From Bradyrhizobium arachidis (GTDB taxonomy: Bacteria > Pseudomonadota > Alphaproteobacteria > Rhizobiales > Xanthobacteraceae), in assembly GCF_015291705.1 (NCBI RefSeq), contig NZ_CP030050.1, positions 2,914,001 to 2,978,000 of the forward strand: 64,000 nucleotides of DNA. The letters are read 5' to 3'. Position 1 is the first letter of the stretch; each line of letters opens with the position of its first letter. This document shows, one piece after another, positions 52,616-61,751 of this stretch. A model generated the notes under the pieces. The model searched no databases and was not told where the DNA came from. It worked only from the letters and a program-made list of their open reading frames with translations. Position numbers and translations under genes: made by a program.

Positions 52616-53995
52616 ATGCCGTCTTTCCTCGGTAGTCCGGGCCTAACGACCTTGCCGCCGTGGAAGGTGACAGCGCTCGCCAGCATCGCGACTTTCGTCG
52701 TGCAGCTCGACGGATCCGCACTAAACGTGGCGCTCCCCACAATCGGACGCTTGTTCGGGGCATCCTTGTCCGGGCTGCAATGGGCTGTCGATGCCTACAC
52801 CCTTGCCTATTCCTGCCTGCTCCTCTCCGCGGGCGCTGCCAGCGATCGTTTCGGGCCGCGATGTGTGTTCGGTTGGGGGCTCGGTGTGTTCGTCATCGCA
52901 TCCAGCCTGTGTGCGCTTGCGCCGAACATGGAAGCGCTGATCCTCGGTCGCGTCCTGCAAGGTGCAGGGGGCTCAATCCTGACGCCGTCTTCGCTCGCGC
53001 TTATCAGTCAAGCCTATGGTGACGACCGAACAACTCGGGCCAAGGCGATCGGCTGGTGGACGGCTGGCGGCGGCGTCGCCATCACGGCGGGGCCAATCGT
53101 AGGGGGCCTGTTCATAGGCTCTGTCGGCTGGCGCGGCATCTTCCTGGTCAACCTTCCGATCTGCCTGGCCGGCCTGGCGTTCGCATCTCGGCGTCTGGCA
53201 GCGCAGCCGACAAGGTCGGTACCGTTGGGGCACGATCGAGCGGGACAGGCCCTGGCTGCGGTTGCTATGCTCGGGCTGGTCGCCGGCCTTATCGAGGGCG
53301 GGTCGCGAGGCTGGAACCCCGGGGTCATGTTCGGGGGCATCGCCGTGTTCATGTCTGCCGGTGCGATGTTCTTGCGCCAAGAGGGGCGCGTTTTGTACCC
53401 CGTGCTGCCGCTGTCACTGTTCCGAGATCGCGCGACCTGCACCGCGATGGTCGTTGGTGTGGTCTTGAGCTTTTGCTCCTTCGGTACCGTCTTTGCTCTC
53501 TCTATCTACTATCAGTCCGTACAGGGATACTCGCCGGTGGAAACCGGGCTGGCATTCATACCATTCGCGCTGACCATCACAGCGGCCAACTTGGTCGGTA
53601 GCACCTTCGCTGTGCGGATCGGCGCGGCGCGGACGATGATCGCAGCACTCATGGTGTGCGTAAGCGGCTACGCACTTTTGCTGCGAATGGAGCCGTCCAG
53701 CACCTACGCTGAAATGCTGGCGGCCCAGATCATGGTTCGGCTAGGCATTGGTGCCAGTGTGCCACTTACAACGTCAATGCTCTTGTCCTCCATATCGGCC
53801 ACGCAGGTCGGCACAGCGTCGGCAGCTCTGAATGCACTGCGCCAAGCAGGCGCGGCGATCGGGGTCGCCGTGTTCGGCGCCTTGATGGTCACCAGCCCGT
53901 CTTGGGGGTTCCAGATGGCTGCACTTCTTTCTGCCGTGCTACTCGCCGCCGCGGCGATAGTAGTAGTCGTTCTGTCGGGCTCAAAATCAGCCTGA
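52616..53995 (+). CDS. MFS transporter, DHA2 (drug:H+ antiporter) family
   Basis: A 459-aa membrane protein with about 14 helices. Features: VVQLDGSALNVALPTIGRLF in helix 1, motif A DRFGPRCVFGWG, and GRVLQGAGGSILTPSSLALI, typical of QacA/EmrB-type exporters. Start uncertain: ATG at 52616 is used; a TTG at 52583 adds 11 residues. Divergent from the WYL regulator. Confidence 0.88.
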   Translation: MPSFLGSPGLTTLPPWKVTALASIATFVVQLDGSALNVALPTIGRLFGASLSGLQWAVDAYTLAYSCLLLSAGAASDRFGPRCVFGWGLGVFVIASSLCALAPNMEALILGRVLQGAGGSILTPSSLALISQAYGDDRTTRAKAIGWWTAGGGVAITAGPIVGGLFIGSVGWRGIFLVNLPICLAGLAFASRRLAAQPTRSVPLGHDRAGQALAAVAMLGLVAGLIEGGSRGWNPGVMFGGIAVFMSAGAMFLRQEGRVLYPVLPLSLFRDRATCTAMVVGVVLSFCSFGTVFALSIYYQSVQGYSPVETGLAFIPFALTITAANLVGSTFAVRIGAARTMIAALMVCVSGYALLLRMEPSSTYAEMLAAQIMVRLGIGASVPLTTSMLLSSISATQVGTASAALNALRQAGAAIGVAVFGALMVTSPSWGFQMAALLSAVLLAAAAIVVVVLSGSKSA

Positions 53996-54091
53996 TCCGA
54001 TGTTACGCGAATCCCTTCTGCAAGCCCTTGATCTAACAAGCGTCGGCTACTGTGCATGGGGTTGTTTTCGCCGTTTTGTCAGGAAGTCAGT

Positions 54092-55441
54092 TTACGCCGA
54101 GCGTTGCTCCTGCGTCGGGCTGTCGAAGCGGCTCGGTACCGGATCAAGGCCGAGCCTGTCGCGCAGCGTGCCGTCGCGGTATTCACTTCGGAACAGGCCG
54201 CGCTTGCGCAGCAGCGGAACGACTTCCTCGGTGAAGACGGTGAATTGCGTCGGCAGGATCGGCGGCATGACGTTGAAGCCATCAGCTGCCCCCGACACGA
54301 ACCAGTCCTCGATGATGTCAGCGATCTGTTCCGGCGTTCCCGTCGCGGTGAAATGCCCGCGTGCGCCGGCGAGGCTATGCAGCAGGCGGCGCAGCGTCGG
54401 CCGTTCGCGGGCTACATAGGCCGTGATCAACTGTGCGCGGCTGCGCGAGGCCTCCACCTGCGACGGATCCGGGAAGTCATCGGCGGACAGCACCTGATCG
54501 AGCTTCAGGTGCGAGAAGTCATGGCCGCCGAACCGGTTCGACAGGCGCGACAGCCCGACGCTCGGATGCGCCAGTTCGTTCAGCTCCTCCCAGACCCGCT
54601 GCGCCTCGGCTTCGGTTGATCCGATCGCGGCACTGATCCCCGGCAGAATGACGATCTGGTCCGGTCGCCGTCCGAGGGCGCGGGCCTGCGTCTTGATGTC
54701 GGAATAGAAGGTAATGGCGCTCTCTTTCTGGAGGTGAGCGGTGAAGATCGCTTCGGCATAGCGCGCGGCGAAAGCACGCCCGTCGGTGGAGGCGCCAGCC
54801 TGGACGAACACTGGCCGCCCCTGCGGCGAGCGCGGGACGTTGAGCGCGCCCGCGACGGCAAAGTGCTTGCCGCGGTGTTCAGTGCGCTGGATGAGGTCGG
54901 CGTGGGCATAGACGCCGGCCTCGCGATCGTCGCGGATGGCGTCCTTCGCCCAACTGTCCCACAGTTTCGAGACCACCTCGACGAATTCATGGGCGCGTTC
55001 GTAGCGCTGGTCGATGCCGGCCTGGTGCTCTTGCCCGAAATTCGCTGCCGCCGCCGGCGCCCAGGAGGTCACGATGTTCCAGCCGATGCGGCCGCCGCTG
55101 AGATGATCGAGCGAGGCGAACTGGCGCGCGAGGTTGTAGGGCTCGCTGTAGGTCGTCGACGCCGTTGCGATCAGTCCGATCCGTTGCGTGACCGCAGCGA
55201 GTGCACCAAGCAGCGTCAGAGGCTCGAGCTCGCCGCGCGCGGCATAGCCGAGGTCCTGTCCGAGGGCGACATGATCGGCGAAAAAGACCGAGTCCAGCTT
55301 TGCCGCTTCCGCCGCCAGTGCGAGGTCACGGTAATGAGCGAGATCGGTCGGGGCCCGCTGGGCGGAGTCTGGGTGGCGCCAGGCGACCTCATGATGTCCG
55401 CGGCCGTGGATGAAGAGATTGAGATGCAGTTCGCGAGCCAT
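54092..55441 (-). CDS. LLM-class flavin-dependent monooxygenase, SsuD/NtaA-type in an ssu operon
   Basis: A 449-aa FMNH2-dependent monooxygenase: LHLNLFIHGRGHHEVAWRHP, LDSVFFADHVALG, YNLARQFASLDHLSGGRIGW and NIVTSWAPAAAANFG, with terminal VVPLLRKRGLFRSEY. It belongs to the NtaA/SnaA/DszA group and not to classical SsuD, which is shorter. It follows the ssuB-like gene by 23 bases, so it is the oxygenase paired with this importer. A separate reductase is needed. Confidence 0.9.
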   Translation of the reverse strand: MARELHLNLFIHGRGHHEVAWRHPDSAQRAPTDLAHYRDLALAAEAAKLDSVFFADHVALGQDLGYAARGELEPLTLLGALAAVTQRIGLIATASTTYSEPYNLARQFASLDHLSGGRIGWNIVTSWAPAAAANFGQEHQAGIDQRYERAHEFVEVVSKLWDSWAKDAIRDDREAGVYAHADLIQRTEHRGKHFAVAGALNVPRSPQGRPVFVQAGASTDGRAFAARYAEAIFTAHLQKESAITFYSDIKTQARALGRRPDQIVILPGISAAIGSTEAEAQRVWEELNELAHPSVGLSRLSNRFGGHDFSHLKLDQVLSADDFPDPSQVEASRSRAQLITAYVARERPTLRRLLHSLAGARGHFTATGTPEQIADIIEDWFVSGAADGFNVMPPILPTQFTVFTEEVVPLLRKRGLFRSEYRDGTLRDRLGLDPVPSRFDSPTQEQRSA

Positions 55442-55464
55442 TGGTTCAATCCTGTCGGGAACGA

Positions 55465-56211
55465 TCAGACGGTATCGAAGACGCCGAGTGCGGCGAGGAG
55501 TTCATTGCGCAGATCGTCGAACCGACGATCCCTGGCGCGGGGGTGGGGAAGAGCGATGGCGCGGTCGACGACGATTCGACCGTTCTCCATGAGCAGGATA
55601 CGGTCGGCGAGCTTGATCGCTTCATCGACGTCGTGCGTGACGAGCAACACGGTCGGCCGCTGTCGCCGGATCAATTGGAACAGCAGTTCGTGCATCTTGA
55701 GGCGCGTCAGCGCGTCGAGTGCGCCGAACGGCTCGTCGGCCAGTAACAGATGCGGGCTGCGGACCAGCGAGCGCGCCAGCGCCACGCGCTGTTGCTCGCC
55801 TCCCGAGAGTGCGTTGGGCCAGTCGCCTTCGCGGCCGGCGAGCCCGACGTCTGCGAGCGCCCTGCACCCGCGCTTGTCGGCATCGGCCGCGCGGAAGCCG
55901 AAGGTGACATTCTGGAGCACAGTCTTCCACGGCAGCAGCCGCGAGTCCTGAAACAGGACTGAGCGATCGTCCGGAACCGAGATCACGCCATCGCCGTCAA
56001 CATCGTCGTCGAGGCCGGCAATGGCGCGCAACAGCGTGCTCTTGCCCGAGCCGCTCTTGCCGATCAGCGCGACGAACTCACCCGGCGCAAGATCGAGCGA
56101 GACGGCGTCAAGGACAGTGCGGTTGGAGAAGCGGCGGGTCACGCCGACCAGGCTGACCGCCTGAGGAGAGCCGGCTTGCGCAGGGATCAGGGAATGGATC
56201 GAGGCGCTCAT
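55465..56211 (-). CDS. ssuB: Aliphatic-sulfonate-type ABC ATPase
   Basis: A 248-aa ATPase: Walker A GKSGSGKST, signature LSGGEQQRVALARSL, Walker B LLLADEPFGALD and H-loop VTHDVDEA. VLFQDSRLLPWKTVLQNV is the SsuB-type Q-loop segment. The ATG overlaps the permease stop by four bases. Cytoplasmic motor of the importer. Confidence 0.9.
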   Translation of the reverse strand: MSASIHSLIPAQAGSPQAVSLVGVTRRFSNRTVLDAVSLDLAPGEFVALIGKSGSGKSTLLRAIAGLDDDVDGDGVISVPDDRSVLFQDSRLLPWKTVLQNVTFGFRAADADKRGCRALADVGLAGREGDWPNALSGGEQQRVALARSLVRSPHLLLADEPFGALDALTRLKMHELLFQLIRRQRPTVLLVTHDVDEAIKLADRILLMENGRIVVDRAIALPHPRARDRRFDDLRNELLAALGVFDTV

Positions 56212-57074
56212 GAGGCGAGCGCCTTGCGGTAGGAAAGGGCCTTGCGCTCCCAGAGTCGGACGACGAGATCCGAGCCGAGGCCAAGTACCGCATAGATCAC
56301 GAGCCCGACAACGATGATATCGGTCTGGCCGTAATCCCGGGCGCGGTTCATGAGATAGCCGATGCCCTCTGTGGTGTTGATCTGTTCGAGCACCACGAGG
56401 GCGGCCCAGCAGGTGGTTACGGCGAGCCTGAGCCCAGTGAAGAATCCCGGGAGTGCACCTGGCAGTGCGACTTCACGCACAAATGCCGCGCGCGACAGCC
56501 TCACGCTGCGCGCCAATTCGATGTAGCGCGCGTCTATTCCTCTGAGCGCCGCATGGGTGTTGATGTAGACGGGGATCAGCACGCTCGACGCAATCAGCGC
56601 GATCTTCATGGTTTCGCCAATGCCGAGCCACAGGATGGCCAGCGGGATCAGCGCCAGCGTCGGAATCGCACGCTTGACCTGGACGAGGCCGTCGATCGAG
56701 GCGTCGCCGATGCGGCTGAGGCCGGCGGCCAGCGCCAGCGCGACGCCCACTGCGACGCCGATGCCAAGTCCCAGATACGCGCGTCTGGCCGAGGCGAGGA
56801 AATGATCGGCCAGCGTACCGGAGACCAACAGCTTGAAACCGGTGAGCAGGGCGGTCGACGGCGCCGCCAGGAATTTTGGCGAGATCCAGCCAACTGTTGA
56901 CGCGAGCTCCCAGAGGACCACCAGCACCACGGGACCGAACAGGATGGCGGCATTCGGCAACCGAGCCGGCGCAAGCCTTGGCAATTGGCCACCTCTGGAA
57001 GCGGATGGCTGCGCCCTGCGCGGCTCTTCCGGAACGTAGACGGGCAGGCTCAGATCGTCGGCTCGATCCGTCAT
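56208..57074 (-). CDS. ssuC: Aliphatic-sulfonate-type ABC permease
   Basis: A 288-aa permease with six hydrophobic helices after a 30-residue polar N-terminus. EAA region: ARSVRLSRAAFVREVALPGALP. NTTEGIGYLMNRARDYGQTD is typical of SsuC. Starts 3 bases after the receptor stop. Confidence 0.88.
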   Translation of the reverse strand: MTDRADDLSLPVYVPEEPRRAQPSASRGGQLPRLAPARLPNAAILFGPVVLVVLWELASTVGWISPKFLAAPSTALLTGFKLLVSGTLADHFLASARRAYLGLGIGVAVGVALALAAGLSRIGDASIDGLVQVKRAIPTLALIPLAILWLGIGETMKIALIASSVLIPVYINTHAALRGIDARYIELARSVRLSRAAFVREVALPGALPGFFTGLRLAVTTCWAALVVLEQINTTEGIGYLMNRARDYGQTDIIVVGLVIYAVLGLGSDLVVRLWERKALSYRKALAS

Positions 57075-57077
57075 GGT

Positions 57078-58109
57078 TCAATTCGTCTTGCTGATGACAT
57101 CGTCGAAGCGCAGGTCGAATTCTTCCCGCGCGTCGAGGCGCTTTGGCAGGTCGCCCGCCTCGAATATCACGTCGATCAGGGCCTGTTGCCTGGGGATGAG
57201 GCTCGTCAGCGACGGGAAATCATAGATGCCGTCCGCCTCGACGATCTTGCGCCCGTCGGCCGGCTTCAGATTTTGCTTCTTGACGTAATAGGCATCGACC
57301 CAAGCATCGACGTTCTTGTTCGACCAGCGATTCGCCTCGATCCATGCGGCCACGAACTCGCGGATCGCCGCGGCCTTGGCGGGATCGTCGAGCGCCTTCT
57401 TGCTGGCGTAGAGGTAGGTCAGGCTCTTCGGGAGCCGGTCGTTCTGCGCCTTGGGAATTGCGCTGGCGCCGCGATCGGCAAAATCGGCGAGATAACGGGA
57501 GAAGTGCGGCTCGTTCAGCGAGGCGACGTCGACCTGGCCCGAACGGATCGCATCAGGGAAATCGGCGGCGCGCAGCGGGACGAGGCGGACATCCTTCCGC
57601 GTGAGGCCGGCGAGCTTCAACGCGTTGAGCACGAATGGCTGGCGCCCGGTGCCTTCGCCATACGCGATGCTCTTGCCGCGCAATTGCTCCAGTGTGTCGA
57701 CCTTCAAGCCCGGGCGTACCGCGAAGAAATAGTCGGCTTCCGACGAGGTTCGGGCTGCGACGATCGGAATCTGCTCGCCGGCCGCGTGGGCCTGGATCGG
57801 CGGTGTGTTGCCGACGGTGGCAAGGTCCAGCGCGCCGGCCCGGAAGGCTTCGAGAATGGCGGGACCGCCGAGAAAGTTGGCATAGATGATCGTGCTCGAA
57901 AGCTTGTCCGCAGCGCCGGAGGCGCGCATCAGCGTTTGAAGTCCCTCGTTCTGATCGGCGACGACGAGCTTTGTGCCCGAGGACACCTTTGTCGTCTGTC
58001 CTGTGGCTGTTCCCGAGGCCATCACCGTGGCGGACAGCAGGAGGAGCCACGTCGAGAGTGCACGACGCATCAGCGTCGATTGTCTTGCGGATGATGACAC
58101 GATCAACAT
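57078..58109 (-). CDS. ssuA: Aliphatic-sulfonate-type ABC substrate-binding protein
   Basis: A 343-aa receptor with a signal peptide (hydrophobic 18-35, cleavage near 38). LVVADQNEGLQTLMRASGAA, NFLGGPAILEAFRAGALDLA and GNTPPIQAHAAGEQIPIV are typical of SsuA. First gene of the ssuA-ssuC-ssuB-LLM operon. Divergent from the amino-acid receptor gene at 58489. Confidence 0.9.
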   Translation of the reverse strand: MLIVSSSARQSTLMRRALSTWLLLLSATVMASGTATGQTTKVSSGTKLVVADQNEGLQTLMRASGAADKLSSTIIYANFLGGPAILEAFRAGALDLATVGNTPPIQAHAAGEQIPIVAARTSSEADYFFAVRPGLKVDTLEQLRGKSIAYGEGTGRQPFVLNALKLAGLTRKDVRLVPLRAADFPDAIRSGQVDVASLNEPHFSRYLADFADRGASAIPKAQNDRLPKSLTYLYASKKALDDPAKAAAIREFVAAWIEANRWSNKNVDAWVDAYYVKKQNLKPADGRKIVEADGIYDFPSLTSLIPRQQALIDVIFEAGDLPKRLDAREEFDLRFDDVISKTN

Positions 58110-58488
58110 GCTCGCTCCTCGTTCCGGGTGATGGCCGCTCTGGTCTCTCGGAAAAGGGCACAGCCAATGAATACTGGTGAGAAATCGTTTTGTTAGTCAA
58201 ACGAATGCTGTTTTCATTGTGCAGGCAACAAGCGAAGAGTCTTCTCTTCGGCGCGGCAAATCAGAGAACATTGATTTTGTGGAACGAAAGCAACGGCTGA
58301 GGCGCCATGCGGGCGGCGTCTGTCGTAAGCTCCGTTCGGCCGCTGCGCCGAATGAAGTCTTGCGTCCGCCATCGACGATGAAGAATTTCCTCCTGCGTTC
58401 GCATCGCTTTTTAAAAGCACTCTCTGGCTTCCCCATCGTAGAAACCGGTCAAGTTCCACGATCTCTCCCTCATCATCCGGATTTCAAG
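58110..58488. other. Divergent intergenic region
   Basis: About 380 bases between ssuA and the amino-acid receptor. The frame of the latter stays open leftward but without signal or start support. TTTCATTGTGCAG at 58212-58224 repeats the motif at 26435-26447. No other element is evident. Confidence 0.35.
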
Positions 58489-59514
58489 ATGACACTGAAA
58501 AGCATCGTCGCGGCTGCGACGATTCTGGCGGTTGCCGCGATCAACACCGAAGCTGCGGCTGGCCCGACCGTCGATCGTATCAAGGCGCGCGGCGAGCTGG
58601 TCTGCGGCGTTTCGCAAGGATCGGCCGGCCTGTCGCTGCCGGATGGACAGGGGCGCTGGAGTGGGCTCGACGCGGATTACTGCCGGGCGCTGGCGGCCGC
58701 CGTCCTGGGAGACGCATCGAAGGTGCGGTTCGTTCCCTTGAGCTCACAGCAGCGCTTCACCGTCCTGCAATCGGGCGAGGTCGATGTGCTGTCGCGCAAC
58801 ACCACGTGGACCTCCGGCCGCGATGCCTCGCTCGGGATTTTGTTCGTCGGTACGATCTTCTATGACGGCCAGGCCTTCATGGTGCCGAAGAAGCTCGGCG
58901 TCACCAGGTCGACCGAGCTCAATGGCGCCACCGTTTGCGTCCAGCCAGGGACGGTCAATGAGCAGAATCTGGTCGACTATTTCCACGCCAACAAGCTCAC
59001 CTTTAAATCGGTGGTGATCGAAAGCCTGCCGGAGCTGGAGGGCGCCTTCTACGCGGGACGCTGCGACGTCTATCTGTCCGATGCCTCGACCCTGTCGGCC
59101 AGCCGGGCGGCGCGTGCGTCGTCGCCCGATGATTTCGTGATCCTCCCCGAGCGCATCACCAAATCTCCGCTGTCCCCGGCAGTGCGCGCCGATGACGCCA
59201 ATTGGTTCGCCATCGCGCGCTGGACCCTCAATCTGCTGATCGAAGCGGAGGAGCTCGGCGTGACCAGCGCCAATGTCGAAGTGCAGAAGAAGTCCGAGAA
59301 TCCAGCCGTCCAGCGCCTGCTCGGCGTGACGCCGGGGATCGGCAAGAGCTTCGGGCTGGACGAGATCTGGGGTGCGCGGGTGATCGCGGCCGTCGGCAAT
59401 TACGGCGAGATCTTCGAGCGCAATCTCGGTCCCAAGACCGCCCTGCGTCTTGCCCGCGGCCAGAACGCGCTGTGGCGCGACGGCGGTCTGCTCTACTCGC
59501 CGCCGTTCCAATAG
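58489..59514 (+). CDS. General amino-acid ABC substrate-binding protein (AapJ-like)
   Basis: A 341-aa SBP_bac_3 receptor with signal peptide (residues 1-24). VDRIKARGELVCGVSQGSAG, SLPDGQGRWSGLDADYCRAL and the RFTVLQSGEVDVLSRNTTW block are hallmarks of AapJ/BztA receptors, usually for broad L-amino-acid uptake. Start at the ATG at 58489. Five bases separate it from the fused permease gene. In sulfur loci such receptors may favour sulfur amino acids (inference). Confidence 0.9.
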   Translation: MTLKSIVAAATILAVAAINTEAAAGPTVDRIKARGELVCGVSQGSAGLSLPDGQGRWSGLDADYCRALAAAVLGDASKVRFVPLSSQQRFTVLQSGEVDVLSRNTTWTSGRDASLGILFVGTIFYDGQAFMVPKKLGVTRSTELNGATVCVQPGTVNEQNLVDYFHANKLTFKSVVIESLPELEGAFYAGRCDVYLSDASTLSASRAARASSPDDFVILPERITKSPLSPAVRADDANWFAIARWTLNLLIEAEELGVTSANVEVQKKSENPAVQRLLGVTPGIGKSFGLDEIWGARVIAAVGNYGEIFERNLGPKTALRLARGQNALWRDGGLLYSPPFQ

Positions 59515-59519
59515 GACGC

Positions 59520-61565
59520 ATGTCGACGGCGCTGACGACGCGAGGCTGGCGCGGAAGGGGTATCGCCGGCCGCGCAATCGTTGCAGTCTCGCTCGTGATC
59601 GGCGTGGTGGCGGGCTGGATGGTCCTGTCCGCCGCGCTGGCAGTGCGGGGAATCGCGACGGGTTTCGATTTCCTGTGGCGACCGGCGAGCTTTCAGATCT
59701 CGGAAGCCCTGTTTGCGGTGACGCCCTCTGATCCGATCGTCGTCACCTTGGCGGCGGGGCTGGCGAACACCCTGCTTGTGGTGCTGGTCGCAAGCCCTCT
59801 CGCCTTGGCTATTGGCATCGTCGTAGGCCTGCTGCGCGCAAGTCCCAGTGCGCGGGTCGTGCGTTTCGCCGGGATCTATGTTCAGCCGTTACGCAATACT
59901 CCCGTCATTCTCCAGCTGTTCCTCTGGTATGGCTTGCTGATCCGCTATCTGCCGGCACCTCGCGACGCCATGGAATTGCTCCCCGGCGTCTTTCTCAGCA
60001 GTCGCGGCCTCGCTATTCCGGCCGTGTCGCTTCATACCCCGTTTCTCGATTGGCCCGTGCTGCGCGGCTTCAACTTCATCGGCGGATGGACGTTGTCGCC
60101 GGAATTGTTGGCGCTGATCGGCGGTCTGGCCTTGTTTCATGGTGCTTCGCTTGCCGAGGTTGTACGCGCCGGCATTCAGGCCGTGCCGATCGGGCAAGGG
60201 GAAGCGGCGCGCGCCTTGGGGACCGGTCGTTTGAAGAGCCTCTGGCTGGTCGTGTTGCCGCAGGCACGAAGACTGGCTGTGCCCGCTGCGGCCTCACAAC
60301 TGCTGATACTTGCGAAGAACAGCACGCTGGCCGTCGCCATCGGCTATCCCGATTTGGTGTCGGTGACCAACACGGTGATCAACCAGACCGGGCGCGCGAT
60401 CGAGGGGACGGCGATCATTCTGAGCGTGTTCCTTGTGCTCAATCTGTCGCTCGGTGCTGTCGTCGAACGCTACAATGCGTTTTGGGCCGGACGCGGCATG
60501 GCGGCGAGCGCGGAGACTGGCCGCGCAACAACCAAGATGCAGCATGTCAGCTGGCTCGATGCGATGCTGCTGGTAGTTGTGCTGGCCGTGAGCTGGCCCC
60601 TGCTGCGATGGGGCATTGTTGACGCCGTGTGGACGGGGACGCCTGCCGACTGCCGCGCCGCGAACGGAGCGTGCTGGGCGCTGCTTGCGGAGAAAGGGCG
60701 GCTGATGATGTTCGGCGCCTATCCGGCGAACGAGATCATCCGACCGGTCGTTGCGACCACGATTTTTTCGGGATTGATCATATGGAGCCTGATAGATGCA
60801 GGGCGCCATTGGCGGCTGATTGCGTCGGGCTGGGCCCTGGGTACGGTTGCCGCCATCGCGATCATGGGCGGCGGCGTTTTTGGTCTTCGGATCGTCAGTC
60901 CGCTGGATTGGGGTGGGGTGCCGCTGACCATCGGCTTGGCCGTGCTGTCGTTCGCTCTGGCTTTGCCGCTCGGCATGTCGCTCGCCCTGGCGCGGACGTC
61001 GGACCGGCCGGGTTTGCGAAACGCTGCGGTTGCGGCGATCGAGATGCTGCGTAGTCTGCCGCTGGTGAGCTTGCTGTTCGCGGTTGCCGTCATCCTGCCG
61101 CTGCTTGTGCCCGGGGAAGCGCCGGGCGGAAAGCTCGCGCGGTGCCTGCTGGCTCTCACATTATTGATGGCGGCCTATCTGGCGGAAGTCTTTCGCGGTG
61201 GCATCCAGGCGATCCCCACAGGCGAACTGGATGCCGCTCGCGCTCTCGGCCTCGGCTATTGGCGGACGCAGCAATTGGTGATCTGGCCGCAAGTGTTCCG
61301 GCTCTGCTCGGCACCGCTGGTCAATACCTTCATCGGCGGCTTCAAGGACACGTCGCTGGTTCTGGTGATCGGGCTGCTCGACGTGTTCGCCGCGACCAAG
61401 GCGGCCCTTGCCGATCCCGAATGGCGGCTGTTCTCGACCGAAGCCTATCTGGTCCTGGCCGCAATTTACTTCACTGTCTGCTATGCGATGTCGCGTTATG
61501 CCGCTCGTCTCGAACGCGAAAGCGGATCGCGCGCAGCGAGCAAGCCGATCAACGTCATTCGCTGA
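59520..61565 (+). CDS. Fused AapQ-AapM amino-acid ABC permease
   Basis: One 681-aa frame holds two complete polar-amino-acid permeases. The first half (to about residue 345) has the EAA loop IQAVPIGQGEAARALG near 215-235 and the NSTLAVAIGYPDL stretch; the second half has IQAIPTGELDAARALG near 560 and FKDTSLVLVIGLLD. In Rhizobium AapQ and AapM are separate genes. The junction (MQHVSWLDAMLLVVVLAV) is where AapM would begin. No AapP ATPase follows; the next gene is a haloperoxidase. The ATPase must be supplied from elsewhere. Confidence 0.88.
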   Translation: MSTALTTRGWRGRGIAGRAIVAVSLVIGVVAGWMVLSAALAVRGIATGFDFLWRPASFQISEALFAVTPSDPIVVTLAAGLANTLLVVLVASPLALAIGIVVGLLRASPSARVVRFAGIYVQPLRNTPVILQLFLWYGLLIRYLPAPRDAMELLPGVFLSSRGLAIPAVSLHTPFLDWPVLRGFNFIGGWTLSPELLALIGGLALFHGASLAEVVRAGIQAVPIGQGEAARALGTGRLKSLWLVVLPQARRLAVPAAASQLLILAKNSTLAVAIGYPDLVSVTNTVINQTGRAIEGTAIILSVFLVLNLSLGAVVERYNAFWAGRGMAASAETGRATTKMQHVSWLDAMLLVVVLAVSWPLLRWGIVDAVWTGTPADCRAANGACWALLAEKGRLMMFGAYPANEIIRPVVATTIFSGLIIWSLIDAGRHWRLIASGWALGTVAAIAIMGGGVFGLRIVSPLDWGGVPLTIGLAVLSFALALPLGMSLALARTSDRPGLRNAAVAAIEMLRSLPLVSLLFAVAVILPLLVPGEAPGGKLARCLLALTLLMAAYLAEVFRGGIQAIPTGELDAARALGLGYWRTQQLVIWPQVFRLCSAPLVNTFIGGFKDTSLVLVIGLLDVFAATKAALADPEWRLFSTEAYLVLAAIYFTVCYAMSRYAARLERESGSRAASKPINVIR

Positions 61566-61751
61566 CGACGGTCGTCTTCGGGGCGGTTGAGTGAAACTCT
61601 TCACACAACATCGCATTTGCAAAATAGAGCAATCGCTTCGCCGCGAATTATAGTGCGGAAAAATTATGGACAGATTTCGTGGTGCGCCCCTACGCTTAAC
61701 GTGCATGTGAAGCCGCATTTGCGGAGCACATAAGCGAAAGCGGAGCCGGAA

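Noticed and set aside
58177..58488. N-terminal extension of the amino-acid receptor
   Set aside because: The upstream 104 codons lack a signal peptide, which instead begins at the ATG at 58489.
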